Shown: piece by piece, positions 25,583 through 35,175 of the stretch
How positions within the stretch are numbered: the first letter of the stretch is position 1
How the letters are laid out: each line of letters begins with the position of its first letter
Origin: Streptomyces sp. NBC_01217
GTDB taxonomy: Bacteria; Actinomycetota; Actinomycetes; Streptomycetales; Streptomycetaceae
NCBI RefSeq assembly: GCF_035994185.1
Contig: NZ_CP108538.1
Location: 7,133,501-7,197,500 of the forward strand
Length of the DNA: 64,000 nt
Direction of reading: 5' to 3'
Notes under the pieces: generated by a model
The model's input: the letters and a program-made list of their open reading frames with translations, nothing else
The model's database searches: none
What the model was told of the DNA's origin: nothing
Translations under genes and position numbers: made by a program

Positions 25583-28500
25583 TCGTCGCCCTCCTCTTCC
25601 TCGGTGGCTTCATTGTTGCCGGTGGGACTGACAACTCCCTGCGAGGCGGCACGGCGATGGTTCTCTTCGAGGAGGCGGTCGAGGATCTCCACCCGGGCGG
25701 CCGGACTCACCGTCCAGCGTTGCACCTGCCGATAGGTGTGGAAGTTGTGGTCCAAGGGGAGGCCGTCCCAGCCGTAGGCGACCATGACGGCTTGGTCGAG
25801 CTCGACGTGGATCTCGCGGAGGCGAGCGACGTCGGCGTCCAAAGAGCCATCAATGTTTGAGTCGTTTACCAAATGGTAAAGTTTGGTCAGCCCCAGACCG
25901 CGACGGAGCATGATATTTTGCCGCTCCACATTGAGAAGGCTCCCGATTTCGGACAGTCTATCGCTATGTGCTGGGCGCGGGAACGTTTCGAATACGTCCG
26001 ATGGGGTGTAGCGAATATCGGCGCGCATGGTCGACCCGTGCGTGATTGCCCACAGCTGATGCAAACTTGAGGACAGCACCGCCTGATCGGAGTAGGACTC
26101 CGTGGCAAAGACGACGGTAGCCTCGCTAGGGATGGGCCCTTTTTTTACCCTGCACGGCATCACGGTCACGGAGTGCCTTGTTAGAACGAGAAATTCGCTC
26201 AACTCTGAAATCGCTGCCCTCATTGCAGGGCGCGCCCTAAAGAACAGCCACCATGGGGCGTCCCTGACTGCCTTCGATTTCTGCGCCCGTTCTCCTTTGA
26301 CTTCTTCTAGGATCCGATTAAACGGTAGTGGGTACTCCTGGGCGGCAGATTCTGTGCGGTCGTTGAAATCAATGATCCAACGGGAAGGTGAAGAATTCGG
26401 GCGCGAATTCAAGTCTTCGCCATTAAGGTAGGGGAACAAGACCTCGGCGTTCTTGGCGTCCGCCTTCAGCCACTCTGCAGCCTCCTCCTGCGTGATTACG
26501 AAACCGCCGCCATATGGTTTGCATCCTTCAAATGTAACGCCTCGATTCTCGATCAGTTTGACTGGATGCCCCTCGACTCGGCCGCTCGCCTCCAGAAGGG
26601 TCGAGATTCGCCTGACTGGGACATCATCTGCCATTCGCGACGCCTCGATTGAGATCTCGCCCAGGCTCCCCCACACTGCGGCGTATTCCAAGTTGGCACT
26701 TACCGCAGGCCAGGGGCGACTCTGCGTCGCCCGGGTAATAGTGAACCCGTTACTAGCGATGAGGTCTAGGCCCGTCTCTCGGGTATCACCCTGGGCAATG
26801 GTATTGGTCGCAATGAGGCCGAGGTTGCCCTTTAGGGTCAGGAGTTCAGTAGCGCGAAGGAAGAAATAGGCCACGATATCTGCGCGGCCACCACCTCGTC
26901 CACCTGCCAGTACGTAGCTGAACCAATCCCGAACGTTCCCGCCCAGCGCTCCGGAAATCTTGGTCCCGCCTAGGAACGGCGGGTTCCCGATCACGGCGTC
27001 GAACCCGCCTCGTTCCATTACATCCGGCACCGCCAGAATCCAGTGCAGCGGCTTCCACCGCGCGTAGTCCGTCGTCACCGTCGGAGTAAGTCCGACCTCC
27101 TGGATGCCGTCGAGCATGGTCCGATCACGGTCCGTCTCCTCGCCTCCGGCGGGGTACGCGGTCTCCACGGCGATGCGCAGGTTCTCGTACGCTGCCTTGA
27201 GCTGCTTCCCAGGCTTGCCGCCCCACTGCAGCCCTGCCGCGATCACACCATCGGCGACGTCAGCGAGTTGCTCGGTCAGTTCCTGGTAGCGGCGCCACTG
27301 GCGACGCTTGGTGGCGGCCGACCGCTGCGGGTCGTTGTCGTCGACCTCGCTGGCGAGCTGGCGACGCAGGCGGGTGGCCTGGTCCAGAATGTCGTCTACG
27401 TCTAGGGCGAAGACGCTGAGCTGATTGCCAGCCGCGGCCGGGTCGATGTGGAGGCGGCGTAGCTGGTCGGCGTCGGTCAGACCGAGAAGGGCGTTGCCGT
27501 GCAGCACCTTGTCGTCGACGAAGGAGAACGGGAGCTTCGGGTCCAACGACACCAGCCACAGCGACAGCTTGCACATCTCCACGGCCATGCCGTTGATGTC
27601 GGCGCCGTACAGGCAGGTCGCGACGACGGTCCTTATGGCGTGGACGAGCAGGTCGTGCGGTGTCCTTCCGTACGCCACCCCCTCGCGCTGCCATGCCTCG
27701 ACGAGGCGGTCGGCTAGGTAGCGGGCTGCGGCCACGAGGAAGGCGCCCGAGCCGCAGGCGATGTCGGCGATGCGCAGTTCGAGGATCTGGTCGGAGTCGA
27801 GTGGCCGCCATGCATCCTGGTTGGCGGTCTGATGCGGCCCGGGTGCGTAGACGAGAGGCTCGAGCGCGTACCGGACGACTTCCTCGGCCAGCGAGCGCGG
27901 CGTGTAGTGCGCGCCCGCCGAGGCCCGCGAGGGGGTCTCCACCAACAGGACACCGCCGGGCATGACGACGAGGGGACGGCCTCGCAGGTCACGGCGGATG
28001 ATGCCGATGAACGGGCGTAGCCGCTCGCGTAGTTCAGGGTCATCGGTGACGTCGCGTAGGGCGATCTCGATGTCGTCAAGGGTCTCGCCCGCCTTCAGCG
28101 CCTTGGTGAGGGCGGCCTTGCTGGACGGCTTAGCCGCCGGCTGGTTCACCTTGACCCAGGCGAGGATCGCATCGGCCAGCGCGGCTTCGGTGCGCTTGGC
28201 CTGGCTGAGTTCTTCGAGCGTGGCGAGGGGGACCTCAGGTTCGGAGCCCGCGCTACCGGTCAGGCCGACAACGATCTCTTCGGCGGGCTCGCAGGAGTAG
28301 CCGAGGAGACCCTCGTAGATGTAGCCGATCTGCTCGACGTCGATGTCGCGGAATGAGATCCGGCGGGCCCCGCCGGGAAGTTGGGCGATCTGGACAGCGC
28401 GGAGGACTTCGAGCATGACGCGGTCGCTGACCGTGATGGCCAGAGTGTCCTGGGAGTCACAGGCGGTGAGAAAGCCGAAGCGGGCGGGGTCGAACAGGGA

Positions 28501-29616
28501 GCCGCCGTACTCGGGCAGGCGGAGGTCTTCGAAGGACGCGCCCCGGTACAGGGCCTGGGAGGTGGCAAGGAGCCGGTGCCATGTCAGGAAGGTGGCGTCG
28601 AGGGCTTGTTCGCCTTCCTCCTTCTCCCGCGAGTCAAGGAGGTCGAGTTCGTCACTGATGCCGTAGCCCATCGCGAAGAGCCGGCTCTGGGGCAGCAGCC
28701 CGCGCTCTTCGGCGAAGAGGAGAAAGACGACGCGCATCATGACGGTTACGGCGGCCTCGTAGACCTCGCTGCGCCGCGCGGGCAGCGGGTCGGCCTCGCC
28801 GCGTCGCCGCGACTCCAAGGCACCTTCGGACAGGGCCTGGACGATGAGTTCGACGGCGCGGCGGACCTGGGTGCCGAGTGCTTCGGTGATCTTCTCGGCA
28901 GCGGTCACAGACTCGCCGAACAGTTCGGTGAGCCGGTCCTGTGGCTTGCCACCGATCAGGCGGCGTCGCTGGAGGAGTTCGATGAAGGCGTTGCGGGTCT
29001 GGGGCTCTTCGATCCAAGTCTGGGCGTCGACGATGCCCGAGGCGACCATGGTCTGCGGGCGGGCACTGACGAGGACCCACCACCGGCCGTCAGTGACGAC
29101 GCCGATGGGCACGCCGGAGGCGCGCAGCAGCTCTTCCATACGGTCGATGGGACTGGCCGACCAGCCGTCGGTGAGCGGATCGCGAAGGGACTCCGCGGGG
29201 TCGGTGATGAGGACGAGCGCGCCGGTGGTATCGCCGTGGATGAGAGCGCCAGTGGCGCCTACGGAGACGGTGTAGTCGGGCGAGTGAATCTCGGCGGCGG
29301 CCGGGGCCGGCACGGTATAGGAGGCACCCCAGCGCAAGCCCCGGCGCAGGACGAGTTCGACCCAGGTATCGCGGGCCTCGCGGTAAAGATCGAGGGCGGC
29401 CTCGTCGTCGGGGTACTCGTCCCAGTTCTCCCACGCCTTCTCGAAGGCGGGCTTGGCGTCCTTGATGGCGTCGAGTGCTCGGGCATCGGGCTGGGGAATG
29501 CCCTGGGGCCAGAGGCGCTCCAGGGCGGGGACGGCGAGGAACGGACCATCGCTGTCGACGAGTTCGAGCCAGGCACGATGCAGGTCGGCGGCGGTCGGGG
29601 CGTACTTGCGGCTCAT
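25579..29616 (-). CDS. drmMI: DISARM adenine methyltransferase DrmMI
   Basis: A 1345-residue Eco57I/type IIG-like protein. SAM motif I is LRIADIACGSGAFLVAAARY near 620. The catalytic motif IV is GGFDAVIGNPPFLGGTK near 880 (NPPF, adenine N6 class). The C-terminal third (about 900-1300) is the target-recognition part. In class 1 DISARM this enzyme marks the host genome so the DrmAB complex ignores it. The region coding for the recognition part, roughly 25.85-26.9 kb, is visibly lower in GC than the rest. ATG at 29616 overlaps drmD's stop (ATGA). No nuclease motif of type IIG enzymes was evident to me. Confidence 0.93.
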   Translation of the reverse strand: MSRKYAPTAADLHRAWLELVDSDGPFLAVPALERLWPQGIPQPDARALDAIKDAKPAFEKAWENWDEYPDDEAALDLYREARDTWVELVLRRGLRWGASYTVPAPAAAEIHSPDYTVSVGATGALIHGDTTGALVLITDPAESLRDPLTDGWSASPIDRMEELLRASGVPIGVVTDGRWWVLVSARPQTMVASGIVDAQTWIEEPQTRNAFIELLQRRRLIGGKPQDRLTELFGESVTAAEKITEALGTQVRRAVELIVQALSEGALESRRRGEADPLPARRSEVYEAAVTVMMRVVFLLFAEERGLLPQSRLFAMGYGISDELDLLDSREKEEGEQALDATFLTWHRLLATSQALYRGASFEDLRLPEYGGSLFDPARFGFLTACDSQDTLAITVSDRVMLEVLRAVQIAQLPGGARRISFRDIDVEQIGYIYEGLLGYSCEPAEEIVVGLTGSAGSEPEVPLATLEELSQAKRTEAALADAILAWVKVNQPAAKPSSKAALTKALKAGETLDDIEIALRDVTDDPELRERLRPFIGIIRRDLRGRPLVVMPGGVLLVETPSRASAGAHYTPRSLAEEVVRYALEPLVYAPGPHQTANQDAWRPLDSDQILELRIADIACGSGAFLVAAARYLADRLVEAWQREGVAYGRTPHDLLVHAIRTVVATCLYGADINGMAVEMCKLSLWLVSLDPKLPFSFVDDKVLHGNALLGLTDADQLRRLHIDPAAAGNQLSVFALDVDDILDQATRLRRQLASEVDDNDPQRSAATKRRQWRRYQELTEQLADVADGVIAAGLQWGGKPGKQLKAAYENLRIAVETAYPAGGEETDRDRTMLDGIQEVGLTPTVTTDYARWKPLHWILAVPDVMERGGFDAVIGNPPFLGGTKISGALGGNVRDWFSYVLAGGRGGGRADIVAYFFLRATELLTLKGNLGLIATNTIAQGDTRETGLDLIASNGFTITRATQSRPWPAVSANLEYAAVWGSLGEISIEASRMADDVPVRRISTLLEASGRVEGHPVKLIENRGVTFEGCKPYGGGFVITQEEAAEWLKADAKNAEVLFPYLNGEDLNSRPNSSPSRWIIDFNDRTESAAQEYPLPFNRILEEVKGERAQKSKAVRDAPWWLFFRARPAMRAAISELSEFLVLTRHSVTVMPCRVKKGPIPSEATVVFATESYSDQAVLSSSLHQLWAITHGSTMRADIRYTPSDVFETFPRPAHSDRLSEIGSLLNVERQNIMLRRGLGLTKLYHLVNDSNIDGSLDADVARLREIHVELDQAVMVAYGWDGLPLDHNFHTYRQVQRWTVSPAARVEILDRLLEENHRRAASQGVVSPTGNNEATEEEEGDE

Positions 29617-32600
29617 GCCTTAACCATTCCGTTCTTCGCGTCTTCGGGGGTGAGAGCGAACACGACCGCGGCGGCCGACACGTAGGGCCTGATGTCGCTG
29701 TAGCGCTCCCGGATCGACGCGATCTCGCGCTCTTCCTCGTCGCCCAGGCTCTCCAGGCGTTCGTTCATGTGGTGCAGGTCGCGGCGGCGCTGCTTTTGCT
29801 GGTCGTCGGTGAACAGCAGCTCCTCCTCGGCGCGGATGGCCTGCTCCAGACGGTCACGGGACTCGCGCAGGTTGATCCGGAACGCGCCGAAGATCTCGTG
29901 GGCGCGCGCGATGTCGGAGTCCCGACGCTGCGTGAGAGCTTCAGTGACCTTCTCCTGGCGGCTGGCGCTCTTGCGTTCCATCGCAGTCAGCAGGCGGCTG
30001 CGCAACCGTGCGCCGTCGTCGTTCCACTGCTCGGCGAGGTGGGCCCGTACGTTCTCGTCTGCGAGGAGCAGCTTCTCGGAGTCGAGCGTTTCGTCGAGGA
30101 CCTGTTCGACCTTGGACTCCGCGAGTGCCTGGCCGCGCAGGCGGACACCGGTGAGAAAGACCTCCTCGTGGAGGCGTAGCCCGCCGCGGCCGACCAGGAC
30201 GAGCCGGGAGACGGCGGCGACACAGGATTGGGGAAGCTCGGGGGCGATGACGGCGGCGACTCGGTGGACCGGGGAGTCCGTGCTGAACAGCGCGGAGCGC
30301 AGGGTGCGGGTGGCCCGCTGCATGAGGGCGTGTCCGAGGTGGATGTGGACGAGGTCGGTGCGCTGCTGGGCGGCCTGGTCGTCGAAGGTGATGGGGCGCA
30401 GCACCCCCGGTTCAAGGCGGGTGTCCAGGCCGCGCAACGCTGGCTGCCAGGTCCGGCCGAGGTTCGGGATCTCGAAGACCTGCGCCTCGGTGCGGTCGTC
30501 GCCGATCTCGACGAGCGGGGGCTGGGCGGTCAGAGTGAGCGCGGTGTCCACGACCCGGCGCGCGTTGGCGGGCGTGAGGTGCATGGCGGCCTTGGACTCG
30601 CCGTAGGTGTCCGACAGCTGGGTCAGCTTGCGGTTCAGGTCGATACCGCCGGCCAGCACCCGGGTGATCACCTCGTTGGCGTCGTCCGGCGCGGTCAGCC
30701 GGGCCTTGCGTGTCGTACGGGTGGGGGCGAAGTGCTCCTGCACCTCCGCGTCGATGACCTGGTTGACCTTGCCCAGGTCCTCGATGGCCTGTCCGACCTT
30801 CGTCGCGATGATTCCCATGAACTTCATGTCCGCGTCGTACGTCGTGGAGCCGGAGACGGGCACGAAGTGGAAGATCTCCGGATTCTGCGTCTGCCCGTAC
30901 CGGTCGATCCGACCGATGCGCTGTTCCAGGCGAGACGGGTTGAAGGGGATGTCGAAGTTCACCAGGCGATGGCAGTGGGTCTGCAGGTCGATACCCTCGC
31001 CCGCGGAGTCGGTGGCGAGCAGGACACGGACCGGGTGTTTGTCGGGGCTCTCAGTGAACCGGGCGCGGATCTTCTCCCGCTCCTCGGTGGGAGTCGAGCC
31101 CTGGATAACCTCGAGCACGTCGTTATAGCCGCGCTGGCGCAGGATGCCGGCGATCCAGTCGAGAGTGGCCGCGTACTCGGTGAACACCACGACCCGTTCG
31201 TTGGTCCAGTGGCGGCCATCGGGGCGGCAGACGGCACTCAGGAAGGACAGCAGTTCCTCCAGCCGGGAGTCCGGCTTGTGCTCATAGCCGCGCCCCCACT
31301 CGACGAGCGAGGCGATCTCGCTGCTGGTGGCCGCGACCAGGGGGTCCGAGCCCTTTGAGTGGCGCAGTGCGGTGAACTCAGGGTGCCCGACCGCGCCTTC
31401 CTCCTCGTCCGACTGGGCGCTGCCGAGGACCTCCGTGTAGTACTCATACTCGTCGTCTACTCGCAGCTGCCGGTCACCGTCGCCGGCCTCCTCGTACAGC
31501 TCAAGGGTGCGGGCGAATGACCATGGGCTGGACAGGAATCGCTTTTTCAGCAGCATCGCGACGATGTCGCCGCCCGATCCCTTGCCGTTCGCGCGGGCGC
31601 TCTCCGTCAGAAGCCGCTCCAGTCGCTCGAACTGCTGCTGCTCCTCCTCAGACGGCGTAAACGGGAGGGTCCCCAGCGTCCGTGCCTTGAACCCCTTGTC
31701 GGGCAGATCGGTCTTCAGCCACCGCACCATCACCTCCTTGAGTGCCTTCTCATCGATGCTCGCGCCGCGGGTGAACCGGCGGCCGTCGATCATCTCCAGG
31801 AGGGCGGTGAAGGACTCCGAGTAGCCGTTGTGCGGTGTAGCGCTCAAGAACAGCCGGTGCTCGCATGCCTCTGCAAGCCTTTTCGTCGCGGTCGTCCGCT
31901 TGCTGTCCACCGCGTAGCCGCGCTGCCCCGGCGCCGTCGTCGGGCTGGCTGGCGCCACATGGTGAGCCTCGTCGACCACCAGCGCATCGAACGCGTACCG
32001 CCTAGCCGTCCCGGAGCTGCGCACATCGGCCAGCACGTCGCGCAGGAGACGCTGAGCCCTCAGCGACGGCAGCCACGCCATGCTCACGATCACGCGGGGG
32101 AAGAGCCGGAAGGGGTTGGCATTCAGCCCATGGCTCCGCCGCACCTTCGCCATCAAGTCACTATTGACGATGACGAAGTCGAGGCCGAACTTCTCCCGCA
32201 TCTCGTCCTGCCACTTCAACGAGAGGCTCGGCGGGCACACGATGACCACGGAACGAGCACGGTGCCTCAGCAACAGCTCCTGCACGACGAGGCCGGCCTC
32301 GATGGTCTTGCCCAGTCCGACGTCGTCCGCGAGCAGGAGGTTCGTCCGCGACGACTGCAGGGCCCGGCGCAGCGGCTCCAGCTGGTACGCCTCGACATTC
32401 GCACCGCTACGGAAGGGGGCCTGGTAGGAGTCCGCGTCCGCAGAGGTGACCGCGCCCCAGCGCACGGCGTCCACGAACGCGGCGAGCGTGTTCGGGTCGT
32501 CGAATGCCTCCGCGCGCACGGATTCAGGGAGGCCCTGGTTCGGGGCGACGGTGTGGCCGACCTCGAGCTCCCAGACCACCATCAGTTCCTGCCCGAGCCG

Positions 32601-32816
32601 GTCCTCGTCCAGCGACTGCAGGCTGACCACATGGGAGAGGCCGGCAACGCCCTCGTCGGCGGGGCTACGAGGCAGGCCCTGCCTCTGGACGTCGGAGACC
32701 GCCCAGGTGGAGCCCCGGACCTTGACGACCTGCCCCGGCTCCGGGACTGGCGGTAGGGCCACTGGGTTCGGGGCACTGCTCGCTGATCCCTGCGGATACT
32801 CCGTCGTTGTCGCCAC
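29613..32816 (-). CDS. drmD: DISARM SNF2-like helicase DrmD
   Basis: First gene of the operon, 1067 residues. Its SNF2/RapA-type ATPase has TNLLLADDVGLGKTIEAGLV (Walker A, residues 159-178), LVVDEAHHV (motif II), HRLFLSATPHNGYSESF (motif III), and the C-terminal lobe VLLATDSAGEGIDLQTHCHR with FNPSRLEQRIGRIDRYGQTQ (motif VI). The tail is a long charged coiled coil. DrmD is the defining gene of class 1 DISARM. The start is GTG at 32816 with GGGAG eight bases upstream. The 440-base gap before the divergent regulator holds its promoter. Confidence 0.93.
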   Translation of the reverse strand: MATTTEYPQGSASSAPNPVALPPVPEPGQVVKVRGSTWAVSDVQRQGLPRSPADEGVAGLSHVVSLQSLDEDRLGQELMVVWELEVGHTVAPNQGLPESVRAEAFDDPNTLAAFVDAVRWGAVTSADADSYQAPFRSGANVEAYQLEPLRRALQSSRTNLLLADDVGLGKTIEAGLVVQELLLRHRARSVVIVCPPSLSLKWQDEMREKFGLDFVIVNSDLMAKVRRSHGLNANPFRLFPRVIVSMAWLPSLRAQRLLRDVLADVRSSGTARRYAFDALVVDEAHHVAPASPTTAPGQRGYAVDSKRTTATKRLAEACEHRLFLSATPHNGYSESFTALLEMIDGRRFTRGASIDEKALKEVMVRWLKTDLPDKGFKARTLGTLPFTPSEEEQQQFERLERLLTESARANGKGSGGDIVAMLLKKRFLSSPWSFARTLELYEEAGDGDRQLRVDDEYEYYTEVLGSAQSDEEEGAVGHPEFTALRHSKGSDPLVAATSSEIASLVEWGRGYEHKPDSRLEELLSFLSAVCRPDGRHWTNERVVVFTEYAATLDWIAGILRQRGYNDVLEVIQGSTPTEEREKIRARFTESPDKHPVRVLLATDSAGEGIDLQTHCHRLVNFDIPFNPSRLEQRIGRIDRYGQTQNPEIFHFVPVSGSTTYDADMKFMGIIATKVGQAIEDLGKVNQVIDAEVQEHFAPTRTTRKARLTAPDDANEVITRVLAGGIDLNRKLTQLSDTYGESKAAMHLTPANARRVVDTALTLTAQPPLVEIGDDRTEAQVFEIPNLGRTWQPALRGLDTRLEPGVLRPITFDDQAAQQRTDLVHIHLGHALMQRATRTLRSALFSTDSPVHRVAAVIAPELPQSCVAAVSRLVLVGRGGLRLHEEVFLTGVRLRGQALAESKVEQVLDETLDSEKLLLADENVRAHLAEQWNDDGARLRSRLLTAMERKSASRQEKVTEALTQRRDSDIARAHEIFGAFRINLRESRDRLEQAIRAEEELLFTDDQQKQRRRDLHHMNERLESLGDEEEREIASIRERYSDIRPYVSAAAVVFALTPEDAKNGMVKA

Positions 32817-33074
32817 CTGGGCAGACTCCCTTAACCAATGCCGTCATTGCTGGCCTGTGACTCCCAGCGCTTTGCACCGCAACTGCGCCATATGAGGATC
32901 ACGAAAACACCAGTATCTCCTGGCCTGGGTACGGCCCGCTTCAAGTCGCCAGGACTCGCTGACATCGCTGGTCAGCCTTCCACCCAGACCGCCCCTGGTG
33001 GTCTCGCAAGCCAGGGTTTTCTGGCCGCCGTACCCTTGATCTCGCGCTGACGGAGACGCGCCCGCGACTCAGGC

Positions 33075-33225
33075 TTGCACTGTGGGGGTTGTCCGCTGGT
33101 CAGCAGGGCGTGCGTTGCTTGCCGGAGTTCCCGCGGGAGCTTTTCCGCCAATCTGTGGCCCGGTTGCTGGTGGTGGGTGGGTGTGCCCGCAGCAGGGCAG
33201 CCAGTTCCCGCTCCGACCTGGGAGA
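33075..33225 (-). pseudogene. Decayed 3' end of a second jetD gene
   Basis: On the minus strand LAALLRAHPPTTSNRATDW, then, after a frame change, EKLPRELRQATHALLTSGQ parallel the C-terminus of the intact JetD at 35305-36366 (LLLAHEPTAGDIIANERATS, PEELQQAAHALLTKGQRIAQ). At DNA level GGTCAGCAGGGCGTGCG matches GGTCAGCAGGGCATGCG of jetD. The rest of that gene is gone. This places remains of another Wadjet locus right beside the DISARM promoter. Confidence 0.6.
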
Positions 33226-33243
33226 TCGCCTACGGTGCGCCTT

Positions 33244-33275
33244 GTGGACAGTGCAGATGGCGGACTACTGTCCAC
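33244..33275. promoter_or_regulatory. Inverted repeat over the start of the XRE-ImmA/IrrE gene
   Basis: GTGGACAGT (33244-33252) and ACTGTCCAC (33267-33275) are perfect nine-base arms around a 14-base spacer. The spacer contains the ATG at 33257. The position suits autorepression by the XRE domain or a leaderless promoter-operator (inference). Confidence 0.55.
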
Positions 33276-34384
33276 GGGTGTCCAGCATCTCCGATCGCGT
33301 GAGAAGCCTGATCGACCAATCGGGCTTGAGCCTCCGCGACTTCGCCGACCAGGCCGACCTTGACGCCGAGCAACTCAGTGAGTGCCTTAGCGGCGCGAGC
33401 CGCTATTCGGCCGTTGAGCTCGCGGTCATTGCCGATGAATTCCACGTCTCCATGGACTGGCTGCTCACCGGAGCCGAGCCCCCACTGGCCGTGGCAGCGA
33501 GAACGACCACCGGAAAGGCCGCCGAAGCACTGGCGACTGCCCGGGACTTCGTTGCGCGGCGCGCCGACCTGGACAAGCTCGGCTATCCGCAGCCCTGGCG
33601 GCCCGTAGGCCCGACAACGCCTTCCGGCAACAGCTACGCCGCCCAGGGAGAGGCGCTGGCAAAATCAGCTCGGCGGGCGGTGGAGCGCCAGGGACGGTTG
33701 GTGACCGAGGGCGGCCTGCCAGAATTGATCGAGACGGTCTTCGGTGCGGATGTGGCTGTTGAGCCGCTGGGCGATGGCTTTGACGGCCTCGCTGCCATGG
33801 GCCAAGGTGCCAAGCTCATCCTCCTGAGTACGGCATCCAACCCGGCACGTCAGCGCTTCACACTCGCCCATGAACTCGGGCACCTCCTCGCCGACGACGA
33901 CCAGGACGTCCACCTCGATCGCGACATCTTCGATCGAGCCCAGAAGAACGATCCGAGCGAGCAGCGAGCCAACACCTTCGCCTCCGTCTTCCTGTTGCCC
34001 GAGCAAGCCCTGCGCGAAGCGCTCGGCAAGGTGGGGCTGACCCGCGGAAGTTTTGCCAAGCTGTGCTGCGACTTCATGGTCAGCCCTGAGACCCTGGCCT
34101 ACAGACTGCTCAAGTTGCGTGTGATCGACGCTGGCGGTTGCGACTACTACAAGCGCATGACCGTCCACGAGGCCGCAGTCGTAGCCGATCGGGTGGAAGA
34201 ACTTGACCAGCGAGTCGCGGCCTCGGAGGAGAAGAAGCTCCCTGGACTCCTTGTACGCGACACGCGCGGTGCCTATGAGGCTGGCAAAGCGACCTTGCGT
34301 CCGTACGCATCGCTACTCGGCGCTGACGTCGACGAGCTCAGAGACCAGTTCGCGTCCGAACAGGACAACGGCGGTGCTGCGTGA
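33257..34384 (+). CDS. XRE-ImmA/IrrE family regulator-peptidase
   Basis: An N-terminal helix-turn-helix (VRSLIDQSGLSLRDFADQAD, then LDAEQLSECLSG) is joined to a zinc metallopeptidase domain with RFTLAHELGHLLADDDQD (HExxH-type, here HELGH) and a downstream acidic helix with ANTFASVFLLPEQALREALG. This is the domain order of ImmA/IrrE-type regulators that cleave or titrate a repressor or act as antitoxins. The start is either ATG 33257 or GTG 33278, without a clear ribosome site. It overlaps the PIN-like gene by four bases (GTGA). Divergent from DISARM, it could also influence that operon. Confidence 0.85.
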   Translation: MADYCPRVSSISDRVRSLIDQSGLSLRDFADQADLDAEQLSECLSGASRYSAVELAVIADEFHVSMDWLLTGAEPPLAVAARTTTGKAAEALATARDFVARRADLDKLGYPQPWRPVGPTTPSGNSYAAQGEALAKSARRAVERQGRLVTEGGLPELIETVFGADVAVEPLGDGFDGLAAMGQGAKLILLSTASNPARQRFTLAHELGHLLADDDQDVHLDRDIFDRAQKNDPSEQRANTFASVFLLPEQALREALGKVGLTRGSFAKLCCDFMVSPETLAYRLLKLRVIDAGGCDYYKRMTVHEAAVVADRVEELDQRVAASEEKKLPGLLVRDTRGAYEAGKATLRPYASLLGADVDELRDQFASEQDNGGAA

Positions 34385-34986
34385 GCGACTTCCTGTTCCC
34401 GGACAACACCGTCCTGTGCAACTTCGCCGCCGTTGAACGCCTCGACCTGCTTCGCGCGGTCCTGGCCGACCGCGGCAAGTGGACCTCCGCTGTGTCGCGG
34501 GAGGCGCACAAATCGGCCGGACAGCTTCCCGCTCTAAACGACTTGAGACAGCAAGGCTGGCTCGGCGAGGCAATCCGAGTATCGGCTCCAGACGACCGTG
34601 AGAACGTCGGCCACCTTCGCACAGCCGTGTTCGGCGGCCAAGGCGACAGGCCCTTGCAGCACCTTGGAGAGGCCGAGACCTGCCACATTATCCAACACTG
34701 GCCCCAGTTCTCCGGTGCGTGGTGGATATCAGATGATAAATCCGCGCTGGAGTATGCAATCGGACAGGGCATCATGACAGCGGAAACGCTCGACATGATG
34801 CAGCTGGCTGTGAAAGCGGGATTCGTCACCGCGGAGGACGGCTTTGACCTGATGCAGAAAATGCGTGAGCTGAACCGTTATCCGCGGCTTCCCCGGTCCG
34901 TCACTGACCTGGCTGTTCTCCCCTGGTCCATTGCTGAACTTTTACCTGGACAGAGCGACGGCGAAGCCGCCGCGCACGCTACGTAA
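34381..34986 (+). CDS. PIN-like domain protein, probable toxin partner
   Basis: The 201-residue protein begins FLFPDNTVLCNFAAVERLDL, like strand 1 of a PIN ribonuclease with its first acidic residue. It has GEAETCHIIQ (second acidic position) and WWISDDKSALEYA (third and fourth acidic residues, DD). That is the usual layout D...E...DxxA(L). PIN proteins cut RNA and are toxins of type II systems. The start overlaps the stop of the ImmA/IrrE gene (GTGA), so the two are made together, and XRE-IrrE proteins are known antitoxins of such toxins. It is longer than the typical 130-150 residues. Confidence 0.65.
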   Translation: MSDFLFPDNTVLCNFAAVERLDLLRAVLADRGKWTSAVSREAHKSAGQLPALNDLRQQGWLGEAIRVSAPDDRENVGHLRTAVFGGQGDRPLQHLGEAETCHIIQHWPQFSGAWWISDDKSALEYAIGQGIMTAETLDMMQLAVKAGFVTAEDGFDLMQKMRELNRYPRLPRSVTDLAVLPWSIAELLPGQSDGEAAAHAT

Positions 34987-35175
34987 AAACGGACAACGGT
35001 GTCCCCGGTCAATTGGTCGGAATCCTACGCCGGTTCTGATGCATCACTTCTTGGGTATCCATCATCCTGCCGTGCGCGGGGATAGTGGCTTGCTCGATGG
35101 GGCGGTGGGTTCGCCCCCGAGGCGGTCAGATGCAGTCTGAACTACGCGAATGTTGGCAATCTGACGGGATGTCAG

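Noticed and set aside
32838..33060. Short plus-strand ORFs in the drmD-XRE gap
   Set aside because: No ribosome sites or recognisable products; the gap is better explained as promoter region plus the jetD relic.
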